A stretch of DNA of 64,000 bases from Rhodocyclaceae bacterium (GTDB lineage: Bacteria; Pseudomonadota; Gammaproteobacteria; Burkholderiales; Rhodocyclaceae): NCBI GenBank assembly GCA_013426785.1, contig JACDZI010000002.1:17690-81689 (forward strand), read 5' to 3'. The position numbers and the translations under genes were made by a program. The first letter of the stretch is position 1. Every line of letters starts with the position of its first letter. Shown here piece by piece: positions 15,894-26,631 of this stretch. The notes beneath the pieces were generated by a model that saw nothing but the letters and a program-made list of their open reading frames with translations, did not search any database and was not told the origin of the DNA.

Positions 15894-16826
15894 TCAGACC
15901 ACGCCCGCACCATGCGCCTGCTGGTCGGCGTGGTAGCTCGAACGGACCAGTGGGGCGCTGGCGCAATGGGTGAAGCCCATCTTGTCCGCCTCGGCGGCCA
16001 ACATTTTGAAGACATCAGGACGGACGTACCGGGTCACTGGCAGGTGATGGCCGGAGGGTGCAAGGTACTGGCCGATGGTGAGCATTTCCACCTCGTGGGC
16101 GCGCAGGTCGCGCATGACTTCCAGAATCTCGTCGTCGGTTTCGCCGATGCCGACCATCAGGCCCGACTTGGTGGGAATGTCGGGTTTGCGCTGCCGGAAA
16201 TCCTGTAGCAGTTTCAGCGAGTGCGCATAGTCGGCGCCGGGGCGGGCCTGCTTGTAGAGGCGTGACACGGTTTCGAGGTTGTGGTTCATCACGTCCGGTG
16301 GATCGGCGGCGAGGATATCGAGCGCGACCTCCAGCCGGCCGCGAAAGTCGGGCACCAGGATTTCGATCGTCGTGGCGGGAGAGGCGACACGAATCGCACG
16401 AATGCAGACGGCGAAATGCTGCGCCCCGCCGTCGCGCAGGTCATCGCGGTCGACGCTGGTGATCACGACATATTTCAACTTCATCGCCGCGATGGTGGTG
16501 GCGAGCTTGCCCGGCTCTTCGGGGTCGGGCGGCAGCGGCACGCCGTGGCCGACGTCGCAGAACGGGCAGCGACGCGTGCATAAGTCGCCGAGAATCATGA
16601 AGGTGGCCGTGCCCTTGCCGAAACATTCGCCGATATTGGGGCAGGTCGCTTCTTCACAAACAGTGTGCAGGCCATGTTCGCGCAGGATGCTTTTCACCTC
16701 GCCGAAGCGCGCCGCCGAGTTACCGGCCTTGACGCGAATCCACTCGGGCTTCTTCAGCGGCACGGCTGGCACCACTTTGATCGGGATTCTGGCCGTCTTG
16801 GCTTCGCCCTTCTGTTTCTCGCTCAT
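15894..16826 (-). CDS. lipA: Lipoyl synthase
   Basis: 310 aa radical-SAM enzyme inserting two sulfurs into protein-bound octanoyl groups. The auxiliary cluster cysteines lie in [12 protein letters not shown] and the radical-SAM CxxxCxxC in [11 protein letters not shown]. The C-terminal [10 protein letters not shown] contains the conserved RSSYHA. The start overlaps the lipB stop by ATGA, so octanoyl transfer and sulfur insertion are co-expressed. Confidence 0.97.
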   Translation of the reverse strand: MSEKQKGEAKTARIPIKVVPAVPLKKPEWIRVKAGNSAARFGEVKSILREHGLHTVCEEATCPNIGECFGKGTATFMILGDLCTRRCPFCDVGHGVPLPPDPEEPGKLATTIAAMKLKYVVITSVDRDDLRDGGAQHFAVCIRAIRVASPATTIEILVPDFRGRLEVALDILAADPPDVMNHNLETVSRLYKQARPGADYAHSLKLLQDFRQRKPDIPTKSGLMVGIGETDDEILEVMRDLRAHEVEMLTIGQYLAPSGHHLPVTRYVRPDVFKMLAAEADKMGFTHCASAPLVRSSYHADQQAHGAGVV

Positions 16827-17416
16827 AGCTTGTCCTGTAATTGAGCGACGAGTTTAGCGCCAACTGTTTCCATGTCTGCGGCAGGGCCGAAGTGCGACAA
16901 CTGCGTGACCGCCATGCCGGCGTAGCCGCAGGGGTTGATGGCGGCGAAGGGCGCGAGGTCCATCGCCACGTTGAGCGACAGGCCGTGGTAACTGTGACCA
17001 TTCTTCACTTTGAGACCTAACGCGGCGATCTTCGCCCCGCCGACATAGACGCCCGGCGCGCCCGCCAGCCGCTCGGCCGCCACGCCGAAGCCGGCCAGCA
17101 GGTCGATGACGGACTGCTCCATGCGATTGACCAGCGCCTTGATGCCCAGCCCACGGCGCTTGAGGTCGAGCAGCAGGTAGCAGACAAGCTGACCGGGCCC
17201 GTGGTAGGTGATCTGGCCGCCGCGGTCGATCTTGACGACGGGGATGCCGATGTCGGAGAGCAGGTGTTCCGGTTTGCCGGCAAGGCCTTGGGTGAACACC
17301 GGCGGATGCTCGCACAACCACAGTTCGTCGGGCGTCTCCATGGTGCGCTGCGCCGTGAAGGCCTGCATCGCGCGCCAAGTCGGTTCGTACTCTACCCGGC
17401 CGAGTTGCCGGATCAC
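16823..17416 (-). CDS. lipB: Octanoyl-(ACP) protein transferase
   Basis: About 197 aa from GTG 17416, which overlaps the preceding DUF493 stop (GTGA); GTG 17437 is an alternative, and a longer ATG start would run deep into the upstream gene. Catalytic features: [25 protein letters not shown], the Lys in [11 protein letters not shown] and the acyl-enzyme Cys in NPCGYAGM. It loads octanoate from ACP onto lipoyl domains. Second gene of DUF493-lipB-lipA. Confidence 0.95.
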   Translation of the reverse strand: MIRQLGRVEYEPTWRAMQAFTAQRTMETPDELWLCEHPPVFTQGLAGKPEHLLSDIGIPVVKIDRGGQITYHGPGQLVCYLLLDLKRRGLGIKALVNRMEQSVIDLLAGFGVAAERLAGAPGVYVGGAKIAALGLKVKNGHSYHGLSLNVAMDLAPFAAINPCGYAGMAVTQLSHFGPAADMETVGAKLVAQLQDKL

Positions 17417-17676
17417 AAAACGATCTTCACCCACGGATGCGCGGTCAGTTCGCGGTAGAGGGCGTCGAGCTGCGGCTTCGACGTGGCGCGGAGGGTACAC
17501 GTGAGCGACAGGTAGTTGCCGGCCTTCGAGGGACGTATCCCAACCCCGGTCGCATCGAAGTCCGGCGCATGTTTCAGCACCACTTCAACGACGGCCTGGG
17601 CGAAGCCGTCTCGTGTCGCACCCATGATCTTGAGCGGAAAGTCGCAGGGAAATTCAAGCAGGGTTTCCTTAGCCAC
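17413..17676 (-). CDS. DUF493 (YbeD-like) protein
   Basis: 87 aa, matching E. coli YbeD in size and pattern: [14 protein letters not shown] at the N-terminus and [27 protein letters not shown] at the C-terminus. Its function is not established; a ferredoxin-like small regulatory domain is the known fold. It sits just before lipB as in many proteobacteria and overlaps the aminotransferase upstream by 8 bases. Confidence 0.92.
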   Translation of the reverse strand: MAKETLLEFPCDFPLKIMGATRDGFAQAVVEVVLKHAPDFDATGVGIRPSKAGNYLSLTCTLRATSKPQLDALYRELTAHPWVKIVL

Positions 17677-18535
17677 GCATCACCGTTCTTTTGAAGTCCT
17701 GGTACCAGCCGTACATCTGTTGGAACAGCGGGCCGGGCCTGCCTGCCGTCCTGCCAGCGCCGACATTTTTCCCGTCGAGGGTGACGATTGGCAGCACTTC
17801 CTTGGTGGAGGAAGTCATCCACAGTTCGTCGGCGGCACGGACCTCGGCATCGCCGATGTCGCATACTTCGGTCGGCAGGCTATTTGTGGCGGCCAGTTCG
17901 AGCACCACATCGTAGGTGATGCCGCTAAGCATCAGGTGATTCTTCTGCGGCGCGAGCAGTACGCCGTTTTTTACGACGAAGATGTTCGACGCTGCACCCT
18001 CGGACAGGATGCCGTCGCGGAACAGGATCGTCTCGGCGCAGCCGGCCTCCAGCGCCATCTGGCGCAACAGGCAGTTGGCCAGCAACGAAGTTGCCTTGAC
18101 GTGGCAGCGCAACCAGCGGATATCGGCAGTGGAAATTGCGGCAATCCCCTGTTTCCGCTGCTCGTCCGGGGGCGTGTGCAATTTCTCGGCGAGGCCGAAC
18201 ACCGTGGGCTTGACCGTGGCGGGAAAGGCATGGTTGCGCTGGGCCATCGGGCCGCGCGTGACCTGTAGCAGCACCGACTGGTCATCCCATTCCGCTTGCG
18301 CGACCAGATGCGCGACAACATTACGCCATTCATCGACCGAAAGCGGGTTGACCAGGCGGATCGCAGCAAGGCTCTGTTGCAGGCGCCGCAGGTGTTCGTC
18401 CAGCCGGAACGGGCGGCGCGAATACACGGGGATGACCTCATACACGCCATCGCCGAACAGGAAGCCCCGGTCCATCGGCGAGATGCTCGCCTCGGCCAGC
18501 GGCAGGAATGCACCATCAAGGTAACAGAGTGTCAT
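17669..18535 (-). CDS. Class IV (D-amino-acid-type) aminotransferase
   Basis: 288 aa PLP enzyme; ATG 18535 overlaps the dacA stop, and an ATG nine bases earlier is possible. It has RGFLFGDGVYEVIPVY, the PLP-lysine segment HVKATSLLANCLLRQ and the cofactor-binding SEGAASNIFVVK. Homologues in this position between dacA and lipB are annotated D-alanine aminotransferase, fitting D-Ala/D-Glu supply for peptidoglycan. A copy of the dispersed repeat encodes NVGAGRTA near the C-terminus, outside the catalytic motifs. Confidence 0.88.
   Translation of the reverse strand: MTLCYLDGAFLPLAEASISPMDRGFLFGDGVYEVIPVYSRRPFRLDEHLRRLQQSLAAIRLVNPLSVDEWRNVVAHLVAQAEWDDQSVLLQVTRGPMAQRNHAFPATVKPTVFGLAEKLHTPPDEQRKQGIAAISTADIRWLRCHVKATSLLANCLLRQMALEAGCAETILFRDGILSEGAASNIFVVKNGVLLAPQKNHLMLSGITYDVVLELAATNSLPTEVCDIGDAEVRAADELWMTSSTKEVLPIVTLDGKNVGAGRTAGRPGPLFQQMYGWYQDFKRTVMRG
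17745..17768 (-). repeat. Dispersed 24-bp repeat, copy 5 (inside aminotransferase)
   Basis: T-tract last on the plus strand; the 20-base core is exact and the A-tract has one substitution. In the gene direction it reads in frame as N-V-G-A-G-R-T-A close to the C-terminus. Confidence 0.93.
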
Positions 18536-19662
18536 TGCAGCCAAAGCCTGAGCGCTCCCCAGGTGCGACCGATCAGGCCGGCCACCGGTACGTCCGTCAG
18601 GGCAACCAACGGATGATCGCCATAAGGCTTGCCATCCACGCTCAAACGCAGCGTGGCGACCGTGTCACCCTGTTTTACCGGTGCGATCAGGGGCTGGCGA
18701 CTGGTCACCTCGACCTTGATGCGGTCCGGGCTGGTCGCCACGCCTCTGGGCAGCGACAGCACGAAATCCTGAGTGAAACCGGCACCGACCGACTCCTGCT
18801 GGCCCTTGTATATCTTCAGTTTGGTCAGCGGCTGCCCCTTGTCGTAGAGCTTGACGGCATCGAAGGCGCGGGCGCCGTAGTGCAGCAGGGCCTGCGTTTC
18901 CTGAACCCGCGCCTGGTCGGAGGCGGTTCCCACCACGACAGCCGTCAGCCGTCGCGCACCGTCATGGCGCGAGGCGATCAGGCAGTAACCGGCGGACTCG
19001 GTATGGCCGGTCTTGACGCCGTCGATGGCGGCATCGCTCCATAGCAGGCGGTTGCGGTTGGGTTGCTTGATCTTGTTATAGGTGTATTCCCTGACCGCAT
19101 ACAGCTTGTAATCCTCGGGGAAGTCGCGGATCAGCGCCGTCGTCAGGCGGGCCAGATCGATCACCGTGGACATGTGGGCCGGATCGGGCAGGCCCGTGGC
19201 ATTGACGAAGTGGGTATCGGTCAGGCCAAGGCGCTTCGCCTCGGCATTCATCAGGTTGGTGAAGGCGTCTTCGCTGCCCGCAACCGCCTCGGCCAGGGCG
19301 ATGCTGGCATCGTTACCGGACTGGATGACCATGCCGTGCAGCAACTCTTCGACGGTCACCGGGATTTTCGGGTCGATGAACATCCGCGAACCGAGGGTCT
19401 TGCGGGCCAACTCGGAAACCGGCACCACCTGATCGCGCTTCAGCTTGCCGTCGCGCAGCGCCGCATAGACGACATAGGATGTCATGATCTTGGTCAGCGA
19501 GGCCGGCTCGACCTTCTGGTCAGGGTTTTGCGCGGCCAGCAGCTGGCCGGTGCCGTGATCGATCAACGCCCAGGCACGGGCGGCCAGCGCCGGCGACGGC
19601 TCGATCACCTGAGCGGTGGCGTTGAAACAGATAAAAGCGAGCAGAACAGCGAGGAGACGCAT
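18532..19662 (-). CDS. dacA: D-alanyl-D-alanine carboxypeptidase (PBP5/6 type)
   Basis: 376 aa. A signal peptide (through FNATA, about residue 17) precedes the penicillin-binding domain. The three active-site motifs are present: SLTKIM (SxxK), SGNDAS (SGN) and KTGHTESAG (KTG). A C-terminal beta-domain is followed by an amphipathic tail ending WGALRLWLQ, the usual membrane anchor. It trims the terminal D-Ala of peptidoglycan pentapeptides. Confidence 0.95.
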   Translation of the reverse strand: MRLLAVLLAFICFNATAQVIEPSPALAARAWALIDHGTGQLLAAQNPDQKVEPASLTKIMTSYVVYAALRDGKLKRDQVVPVSELARKTLGSRMFIDPKIPVTVEELLHGMVIQSGNDASIALAEAVAGSEDAFTNLMNAEAKRLGLTDTHFVNATGLPDPAHMSTVIDLARLTTALIRDFPEDYKLYAVREYTYNKIKQPNRNRLLWSDAAIDGVKTGHTESAGYCLIASRHDGARRLTAVVVGTASDQARVQETQALLHYGARAFDAVKLYDKGQPLTKLKIYKGQQESVGAGFTQDFVLSLPRGVATSPDRIKVEVTSRQPLIAPVKQGDTVATLRLSVDGKPYGDHPLVALTDVPVAGLIGRTWGALRLWLQ

Positions 19663-19725
19663 TGGAGAAACCGTTTGGGGGAATGCTGAAAATTATAACG
19701 CGCCCATCCCGGGCACTTTTTTGCC

Positions 19726-20637
19726 TTACTTGACCAGCACCGTCGGCAACTCGAAAGCCTGCCGCAACTGCTCGGCGACCTGCCGCGCCTCGCTGGCATC
19801 GGCCCACGGGCCGAGTTGCAGGCGGTGCAGGTTGCCGCTGCTGCGGATCAGCAGCTTGTCGCCCAGATCGCCCAGATCGCGGGCGAGCCTGGCCTTCATC
19901 GACTCGGCATTGTCACGGCTGCCGAAGGCACCCAGTTGCAGGTAGTGGCCACCATTGACGCCTTTTTCCTCGACATCCCGCAATACCGACGGCGCTTCCA
20001 CAACCGGCAGTGGCGCCGGCTCGGGGGCAGTGGCCACCATCGGCGGGCTACCTGGCAGAACGCTTTCGACCACCACCTCGCCACTGCCGTTGTCGACGAT
20101 GCCGAGCTTCCAGGCCGCCGCGTACGACAGATCGATGACGCGCTCGTGCAGGAAGGGGCCGCGATCGTTGATGCGCACGACCACCGACTTGCCGGTTTCC
20201 GTGCGGGTAACGCGCACGTAGGACGGGATCGGCAGGGTCGGATGCGCCGCCGTCATGCCGAACATGTCGTAGGGCTCGCCGCTGGAAGTCTTCTGGCCGT
20301 GGTAGCGGCGGCCATACCAGCTGGCGATGCCGCGTTGGCGGTAAGGCATGCGCGCCGACAGTGGCACGTAGTCGCGGCCGAGAACCGAATAGGGGCGGTT
20401 GGCAAAACGGTGCAGTGGCTCGGTTCGCGGTTCTGCATCTGGGATGCTGGCCAGATCGACCAGGATGGTATCGAGCGGACCGTCGTCAAGATAAAACCCG
20501 CCACTGCGCCGTCCCGCTGGCGCCGACTTTTTTTCCGGACTCGCGGCCACGGCATCCCCCGTATCCGCCACCGGCTTGGCCGGCTGCCCGCCACAAGCGA
20601 CGAGGATGAAGGGGGCGATCAAAAGGAGTTTCTTCAT
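19726..20637 (-). CDS. rlpA: RlpA-family septal ring lytic transglycosylase lipoprotein
   Basis: 303 aa. Lipobox ILVAC (Cys about 15), then a low-complexity linker, the double-psi beta-barrel RGIASWYGRRYHGQKTSSGE ... VRINDRGPF, and a C-terminal SPOR domain (YLQLGAFGSRDNAESM... LHRLQLGPWADASEA) that binds denuded septal glycan. Family members cleave such glycans. It overlaps rodA by ATGA. A divergent copy of the dispersed repeat encodes KSAPAGRR in the linker after the lipobox. Confidence 0.95.
   Translation of the reverse strand: MKKLLLIAPFILVACGGQPAKPVADTGDAVAASPEKKSAPAGRRSGGFYLDDGPLDTILVDLASIPDAEPRTEPLHRFANRPYSVLGRDYVPLSARMPYRQRGIASWYGRRYHGQKTSSGEPYDMFGMTAAHPTLPIPSYVRVTRTETGKSVVVRINDRGPFLHERVIDLSYAAAWKLGIVDNGSGEVVVESVLPGSPPMVATAPEPAPLPVVEAPSVLRDVEEKGVNGGHYLQLGAFGSRDNAESMKARLARDLGDLGDKLLIRSSGNLHRLQLGPWADASEARQVAEQLRQAFELPTVLVK
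20508..20531 (-). repeat. Dispersed 24-bp repeat, copy 6 (inside rlpA)
   Basis: T-tract last on the plus strand; two core mismatches (CGCTGG has become CGCCAG in the A-first reading). It is read as K-S-A-P-A-G-R-R in the unstructured linker of RlpA, a different frame from the K-V-G-A-G copies. Confidence 0.75.
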
Positions 20638-21722
20638 TTTTGCAGCAGCATCCGGTTCTTGTGGATCGACATCAATATCCCGATGCCGAGGCAGAGCGTT
20701 ACCAGTGCCGTGCCGCCATAGCTGATAAAGGGCAAGGGCACGCCAACCACCGGCAGGATGCCGGACACCATGCCCATGTTAACGAAGGCATAGGTGAAGA
20801 AAATCAGCGTGACGGCGCCGGCCAGCAGGCGGGTGAACGGCGTGGCAGCATTCAGCGCGATCTGTAGCCCGCGGCCGACCAGTAGGGAATAGAGCAGCAG
20901 CAGCACGAGATTGCCGAGCAGGCCGAACTCCTCGGAATACACCGCGAAGATGAAATCGGTATGGCGCTCGGGGATGAATTCAAGCTGCGCCTGCGTCCCC
21001 TGTCCCCAGCCTTTGCCGAGAATGCCGCCGGAACCGATCGCGATGGTGGACTGGATGATGTGGAAGCCTTTGCCGAGCGGATCCTTCTCCGGATCGAGCA
21101 GTGTCAGGATGCGCTGGCGCTGGTAGTCGTGCAGCAGCCCCCAGGCCAGGGGAGCCGCCGCCCCGGCAGCAGCGGCCAGGCCGAAGATCACTTTCCAGGG
21201 CAGGCCGGCCAGGAAAATCACATAGAAACCGGCCGCCAGCACCAGGATCGCCGTACCCAGATCGGGCTGGCGGGCAATCAGCGCCACCGGTACCAGCAAC
21301 AACAAGGCCGCGAAAGCATATTCGCGCATCCGCAGCAGCGACTCGTGCTTCTGGAAATACCAGGCCAGCATCAGCGGCATGGCGATCTTCATCAGTTCGG
21401 ATGGCTGGACTCGCATGAAGCCCAGATTCAGCCAGCGGCGCGCACCCTTGGAAATATCGCCGAACAGGGCCACGGCCACCAGCAGCAGGACACCGAGCAC
21501 ATAGATCGGCAAGGCCAGGTGCATCAGTCGTTGCGGCGGGATTTGCGCGACGATGCGCATGATAGCGAGGGCGACCGCCAGATTGATGAGTTGCGCCGTC
21601 ATGCGTTCAGGCGAGGCGCTGCCCATGGCAATCAGCGCCACCAATAGCAGCAGCCCAGTGAATGCCATCAGCGGGCCGTCGATGGGGGCGACGAGTTTTT
21701 GCCAGAGGCTGCGCAGCATCAT
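20634..21722 (-). CDS. rodA: Rod-shape SEDS glycosyltransferase RodA
   Basis: 362 aa polytopic SEDS protein. Conserved blocks include GDISKGARRWLNLGFMRVQPSELMK, FIPERHTDFIFAVYSEEFGLLG and GVPLPFISYGGTALV. It polymerises peptidoglycan glycan strands in the elongasome with PBP2. Its start overlaps the mrdA stop, as usual for this pair. Confidence 0.97.
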   Translation of the reverse strand: MMLRSLWQKLVAPIDGPLMAFTGLLLLVALIAMGSASPERMTAQLINLAVALAIMRIVAQIPPQRLMHLALPIYVLGVLLLVAVALFGDISKGARRWLNLGFMRVQPSELMKIAMPLMLAWYFQKHESLLRMREYAFAALLLLVPVALIARQPDLGTAILVLAAGFYVIFLAGLPWKVIFGLAAAAGAAAPLAWGLLHDYQRQRILTLLDPEKDPLGKGFHIIQSTIAIGSGGILGKGWGQGTQAQLEFIPERHTDFIFAVYSEEFGLLGNLVLLLLYSLLVGRGLQIALNAATPFTRLLAGAVTLIFFTYAFVNMGMVSGILPVVGVPLPFISYGGTALVTLCLGIGILMSIHKNRMLLQK

Positions 21723-23611
21723 TCTTCGTCCGCCTCCTTCGCCGCTTCATCGGTGGGTGCGGCCCCCTGGGGAAACTTGCCAAGCAGGTAGTAATCGATG
21801 ATCTGGCGGGCAATCGGCGCGGCGGCCTGCGCGCCGAAACCGCCGTTTTCGACCAGTACCGCGAGGGCGATCCTGGGGTCATCGGCCGGTGCGAAAGCGA
21901 TGAACAGGGCGTGATCGCGCAGTTCCTGCTTGAGCGCGTGCGCCTTGTAATCGGCCCCTTTCAGCGAGAACACCTGTGCTGTCCCTGTCTTGCCGGCCGA
22001 CACATACTCGGCGCCGGCAAAAGCACGGGCGCCAGTGCCCTCCTTGTTGACGCCGACCATGGCGTGCTTGATGACGTCGATGTGCGCCTGCTTCAGCAGC
22101 AGTGACTTGAGCGGTTCCGGCTCGATCAGCCTCTGGCCACCCGTCCGGGTATCGGTGATGTGCTTCACGAGGTGGGGCCGGAACATCACCCCATTGTTGG
22201 CGAGCGTCGCGGTCGCCTGCGCCAGCTGGATCGGCGTGTAGGCGTTGTAGCCCTGGCCGATGCCGATGCTGATGGTTTCGCCGGCGTACCACTTCTGTTG
22301 TTCGGGTTTCTTGAAGCGCTTCTTCTTCCAGGCCGGCGAGGGCAACGTGCCTTCCGATTCGCCATCGATGTCGATGCCGGTGCGGCTGCCGAAGCCGAGG
22401 CTGCCCATGAAGCTGGCGATATTGTCGATGCCCATGTCGTTGGCCAGCAGGTAGTAATAGGTATCGCAGGACTCGACAATCGACTTGTACATATCCACCA
22501 TGCCGTGGCCACCCTTCTTGTCGTCGCGGAAGGTATGGTCGCCGAAGTTGAAGAAACCCGGATCTGAAATCGCCTGTTCAGGTCGCCGCTTGCCGAGCGT
22601 CAGTGCACCCAGTGCCATGAAGGGCTTGAAGGTCGACCCTGGCGGATAGGCGCCGTTCAAGGCGCGATTCACCATCGGTTTCTGCGGCGACTCGTTGAGT
22701 GCCTGCCAGTCAATCGTGGTGATGCCGTCGACAAACTGGTTGGGGTCGTAATTGGGCACCGACACCAGCGCGAGAATACCGCCGGTGGACGGTTCGATCG
22801 CTACCAGCGCCCCCTTGCGATCGCCGAAGGCTTCTTCGGCGATCGATTGCAGCTTGCTGTCCAGCGTCAGCGTCAGGTTGTTGCCGGGAATCGGCGCAGT
22901 GCGCGCCAGAGTGCGTACCGGTCGGCCACCGGCATCGACCTCGACCTGCTCGAAACCGCTCTTGCCATGCAATTCGAACTCGTAATGCTGTTCGAGGCCG
23001 GTCTTGCCGAAGTGGTCGGTACCGCGATAGTTGGCTTCGGCTTCGATTTCCTCGATACGTCCTATGTCACGCTCGGTGATGCGACCGATGTAGCCGAGCA
23101 CATGGGAAGCGAAGGCGCCGCGCGGATATTGCCGGAACAGACGCGCCTTGATCTCGACGCCGGGAAAACGGAAGCGCCGCGCGATGAATTTCGCCACCTC
23201 GGCATCGGTCAACCGGGTGCGGATCGGCAGCGAATCGAAGCGCTTGCTTTCCTCCATCAACTTCTTGAAGCGACGGCGATCCTTGGTCTCGATGTCGATG
23301 AACTCGGCCAGGCCGTCGATGGTCGCTTCAACATCGTTCACCTGGTTGGGCGTGATTTCGAGCGTATAGGCCGAGTAGTTGCGCGCGAGAATTTCGCCGT
23401 TGCGATCGACGATCAGGCCGCGATTCGGCGTGATCGGCACCAGCGAGATGCGGTTCTCCTCCGCCCGCGTCCGGTAATAATCATGCTGGATGATTTGCAG
23501 CCAGACGAAACGCGCGAACAGCAACAGGAAGCAGACCAGCACCAACCCCCCGACGATGGTCACGCGACGGCTGAATTGTTCCAGCCCTTCCTGCGGGTTT
23601 TTAAACTCCAT
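21719..23611 (-). CDS. mrdA: Penicillin-binding protein 2
   Basis: 630 aa class B PBP: a single N-terminal membrane anchor (residues about 20-40), pedestal domain, then transpeptidase with PPGSTFKPF (SxxK, Ser about 330), SCDTYYY (SxD/N) and SAGKTGTAQV (KTG). It cross-links side-wall peptidoglycan as RodA's partner. The acidic C-terminal tail (EAAKEADEE) is short. Confidence 0.97.
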   Translation of the reverse strand: MEFKNPQEGLEQFSRRVTIVGGLVLVCFLLLFARFVWLQIIQHDYYRTRAEENRISLVPITPNRGLIVDRNGEILARNYSAYTLEITPNQVNDVEATIDGLAEFIDIETKDRRRFKKLMEESKRFDSLPIRTRLTDAEVAKFIARRFRFPGVEIKARLFRQYPRGAFASHVLGYIGRITERDIGRIEEIEAEANYRGTDHFGKTGLEQHYEFELHGKSGFEQVEVDAGGRPVRTLARTAPIPGNNLTLTLDSKLQSIAEEAFGDRKGALVAIEPSTGGILALVSVPNYDPNQFVDGITTIDWQALNESPQKPMVNRALNGAYPPGSTFKPFMALGALTLGKRRPEQAISDPGFFNFGDHTFRDDKKGGHGMVDMYKSIVESCDTYYYLLANDMGIDNIASFMGSLGFGSRTGIDIDGESEGTLPSPAWKKKRFKKPEQQKWYAGETISIGIGQGYNAYTPIQLAQATATLANNGVMFRPHLVKHITDTRTGGQRLIEPEPLKSLLLKQAHIDVIKHAMVGVNKEGTGARAFAGAEYVSAGKTGTAQVFSLKGADYKAHALKQELRDHALFIAFAPADDPRIALAVLVENGGFGAQAAAPIARQIIDYYLLGKFPQGAAPTDEAAKEADEE

Positions 23612-24135
23612 CAGATTGGTCGGTTTTCGTCATGCTCGATCGGCCGGTACTGCGGCAGCAGCAGCACATAATTGAGCGGGTACCAGAGCAGGACGGCACT
23701 GAAACTGGAGAGGAAATACAGCACGCCGGGAAACTCTGCGCCCGTGGTCATGCGGATCAGCAACATGACTAGTTGCGTTCCCAGCAACAATGGCAGGACG
23801 TGAAGCGCCTGCTGTGCGATCGGAAACCACAGGATGCGACGCGACAGGCCGCCGGCCGCAAAGGCAAGTAACACATAGGCTAGGGCATGCTGGCCCATCA
23901 CGCTGGCGTTGGCCACATCCATGCACAGGCCGAACATGAAACCCGCACCCATGCCGATCCGCAGTGGTTGATGGATGCTCCAGAACAGCAGCACCAGCGC
24001 CACCCAGTCGGGAATGCCGGGCAGGCGACCGAGCGGAATCAGGTTGAGGACCAGTGCGATCGTCAGCGACAGGTAGATGAACCAGCTACGGGCTGGAAGC
24101 AGGATGCGACGAGAGGAATGTGTCGGTTGGATCAT
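23611..24135 (-). CDS. mreD: Rod shape-determining protein MreD
   Basis: 174 aa, about five hydrophobic spans, no soluble domain. The start ATG 24135 overlaps the mreC stop; an upstream in-frame extension reads through mreC and is rejected. Size, topology and position between mreC and mrdA identify it. It links MreC to the elongasome in the inner membrane. Confidence 0.93.
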   Translation of the reverse strand: MIQPTHSSRRILLPARSWFIYLSLTIALVLNLIPLGRLPGIPDWVALVLLFWSIHQPLRIGMGAGFMFGLCMDVANASVMGQHALAYVLLAFAAGGLSRRILWFPIAQQALHVLPLLLGTQLVMLLIRMTTGAEFPGVLYFLSSFSAVLLWYPLNYVLLLPQYRPIEHDENRPI

Positions 24136-25049
24136 GGCTTGGGTCTCGCGACGGCACGCCCCTTGGCGGGCTTTTTGATTTCCTCTTTCGGTTCCTCCGG
24201 CGGTGGCGGCGGTTCGAGCTTGCCGAGCACCAGTACCTGACCATGGCGCTCGACCCCCGCCAGCGGCTCGCATTCGAAGCGGGCGAAGGAGAAGGAGTTG
24301 TCGCGGTCGATGGTGGTCACCTTCGCTACCGGCAGGCCGGGCAGGTAGATACCGTCGAGTCCCGAAGTCACCAGCGTATCGCCTGGCTGCACGTCAGCAT
24401 TGGCGGGCAGGAACTTCAGTTCCATCGCCCCGCTGCCGGCGCCGGCCAGCACCGCCCGCAGGCCGCTGCGCGCCACCAGTACCGGGATCGCCTGGTTCTT
24501 GTCGGTCAGCAGGGTGACTTCGCTGCTCATCGGGAACACGCGAGTGACCTGCCCGATCACACCCAGATCGTCAATGACGGCCTGGCCGTTATCGATGCCG
24601 TGCGTCAGGCCGCGGTCGATGATGATGCGGCGCGCATACGGATCGCGCGCGTGGTAGAGGATTTCGGCAGCTTTGGCCGGGGCGTCGAGTCGTTCCTGCA
24701 TTTCCAGCAGCGCGCGCAGGTGGCGGTTTTCATTGTCTAGGTGCGTCTGGCGCAGCAACTGGTTGGCCTGGGCAAGTTGCCTCTCGCGCAATTCGGCGTT
24801 CTCGCGCTGCAGGTTGGCGACATCGGAAAAATAGTTGCCGGCCTCGCCCGCACCTTCGACCGGCAACATGACCGCCTTTTGTAGCGGCCAGAGCGCCGAC
24901 GCGACCAACAGGCGCGCTGGTTCCAGCATGCGAAAGCGCAGGTCCGCCACCAGAAACACCAGCGACAAGGCGATGAAGAAGCTCAGCTTGGCGAGCGGCG
25001 CCAGTCCCCGCTTGAAAAACGGTGGCGGCGTATGACCGGCGACGGACAT
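24132..25049 (-). CDS. mreC: Rod shape-determining protein MreC
   Basis: 305 aa from ATG 25049 (in-frame start 25091 is less likely). One N-terminal membrane helix (LSFFIALSLVFLVADL), a coiled coil (NLQRENAELRERQLAQANQLLRQ), then the periplasmic beta-domains with RDPYARRIIIDRG and GDTLVTSGLDGIYLPGLPVA. It ends in a proline/lysine-rich tail. It activates PBP2-RodA. Confidence 0.95.
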   Translation of the reverse strand: MSVAGHTPPPFFKRGLAPLAKLSFFIALSLVFLVADLRFRMLEPARLLVASALWPLQKAVMLPVEGAGEAGNYFSDVANLQRENAELRERQLAQANQLLRQTHLDNENRHLRALLEMQERLDAPAKAAEILYHARDPYARRIIIDRGLTHGIDNGQAVIDDLGVIGQVTRVFPMSSEVTLLTDKNQAIPVLVARSGLRAVLAGAGSGAMELKFLPANADVQPGDTLVTSGLDGIYLPGLPVAKVTTIDRDNSFSFARFECEPLAGVERHGQVLVLGKLEPPPPPEEPKEEIKKPAKGRAVARPKP

Positions 25050-25137
25050 CAAGGCTGCATCACTCCCCCGGAATGCGATCAGGTCGCACACAGTCGGATA
25101 ACTGGTGCGCCACCTTGCAGACTAACGGGGCATCGAC

Positions 25138-26343
<1,206 letters not shown>

Positions 26344-26631
26344 ATGTCCTTGAGCCTGGACGATGTCAGCCGCATCGCGCGCCTGGCACGCATCGAAATC
26401 TCCCCCGCCGAAACCGAACAGACCCGCATGCAGCTGAATGGCATCCTCGCCTTCGTCGAGCAGCTGCAGGCGGTCAACACCGAGGGTATCGCACCAATGG
26501 CGCATGCCGTCGACGTGGTGCAGCGCCTGCGCCGTGATGCCGTCACCGAAGCCGACCGCCGCGACGCCTTCCAGGCCATCGCGCCTGAAGCCGAAGCGGG
26601 GTTGTACCTGGTACCGAAGGTGATCGAATGA
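26344..26631 (+). CDS. gatC: Asp-tRNA(Asn)/Glu-tRNA(Gln) amidotransferase subunit C
   Basis: 95 aa, normal length, starting [22 protein letters not shown] and containing the conserved [11 protein letters not shown]. It wraps around GatA and stabilises the GatCAB complex that amidates mischarged Glu-tRNA(Gln) and/or Asp-tRNA(Asn). It overlaps gatA by ATGA. Confidence 0.97.
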   Translation: MSLSLDDVSRIARLARIEISPAETEQTRMQLNGILAFVEQLQAVNTEGIAPMAHAVDVVQRLRRDAVTEADRRDAFQAIAPEAEAGLYLVPKVIE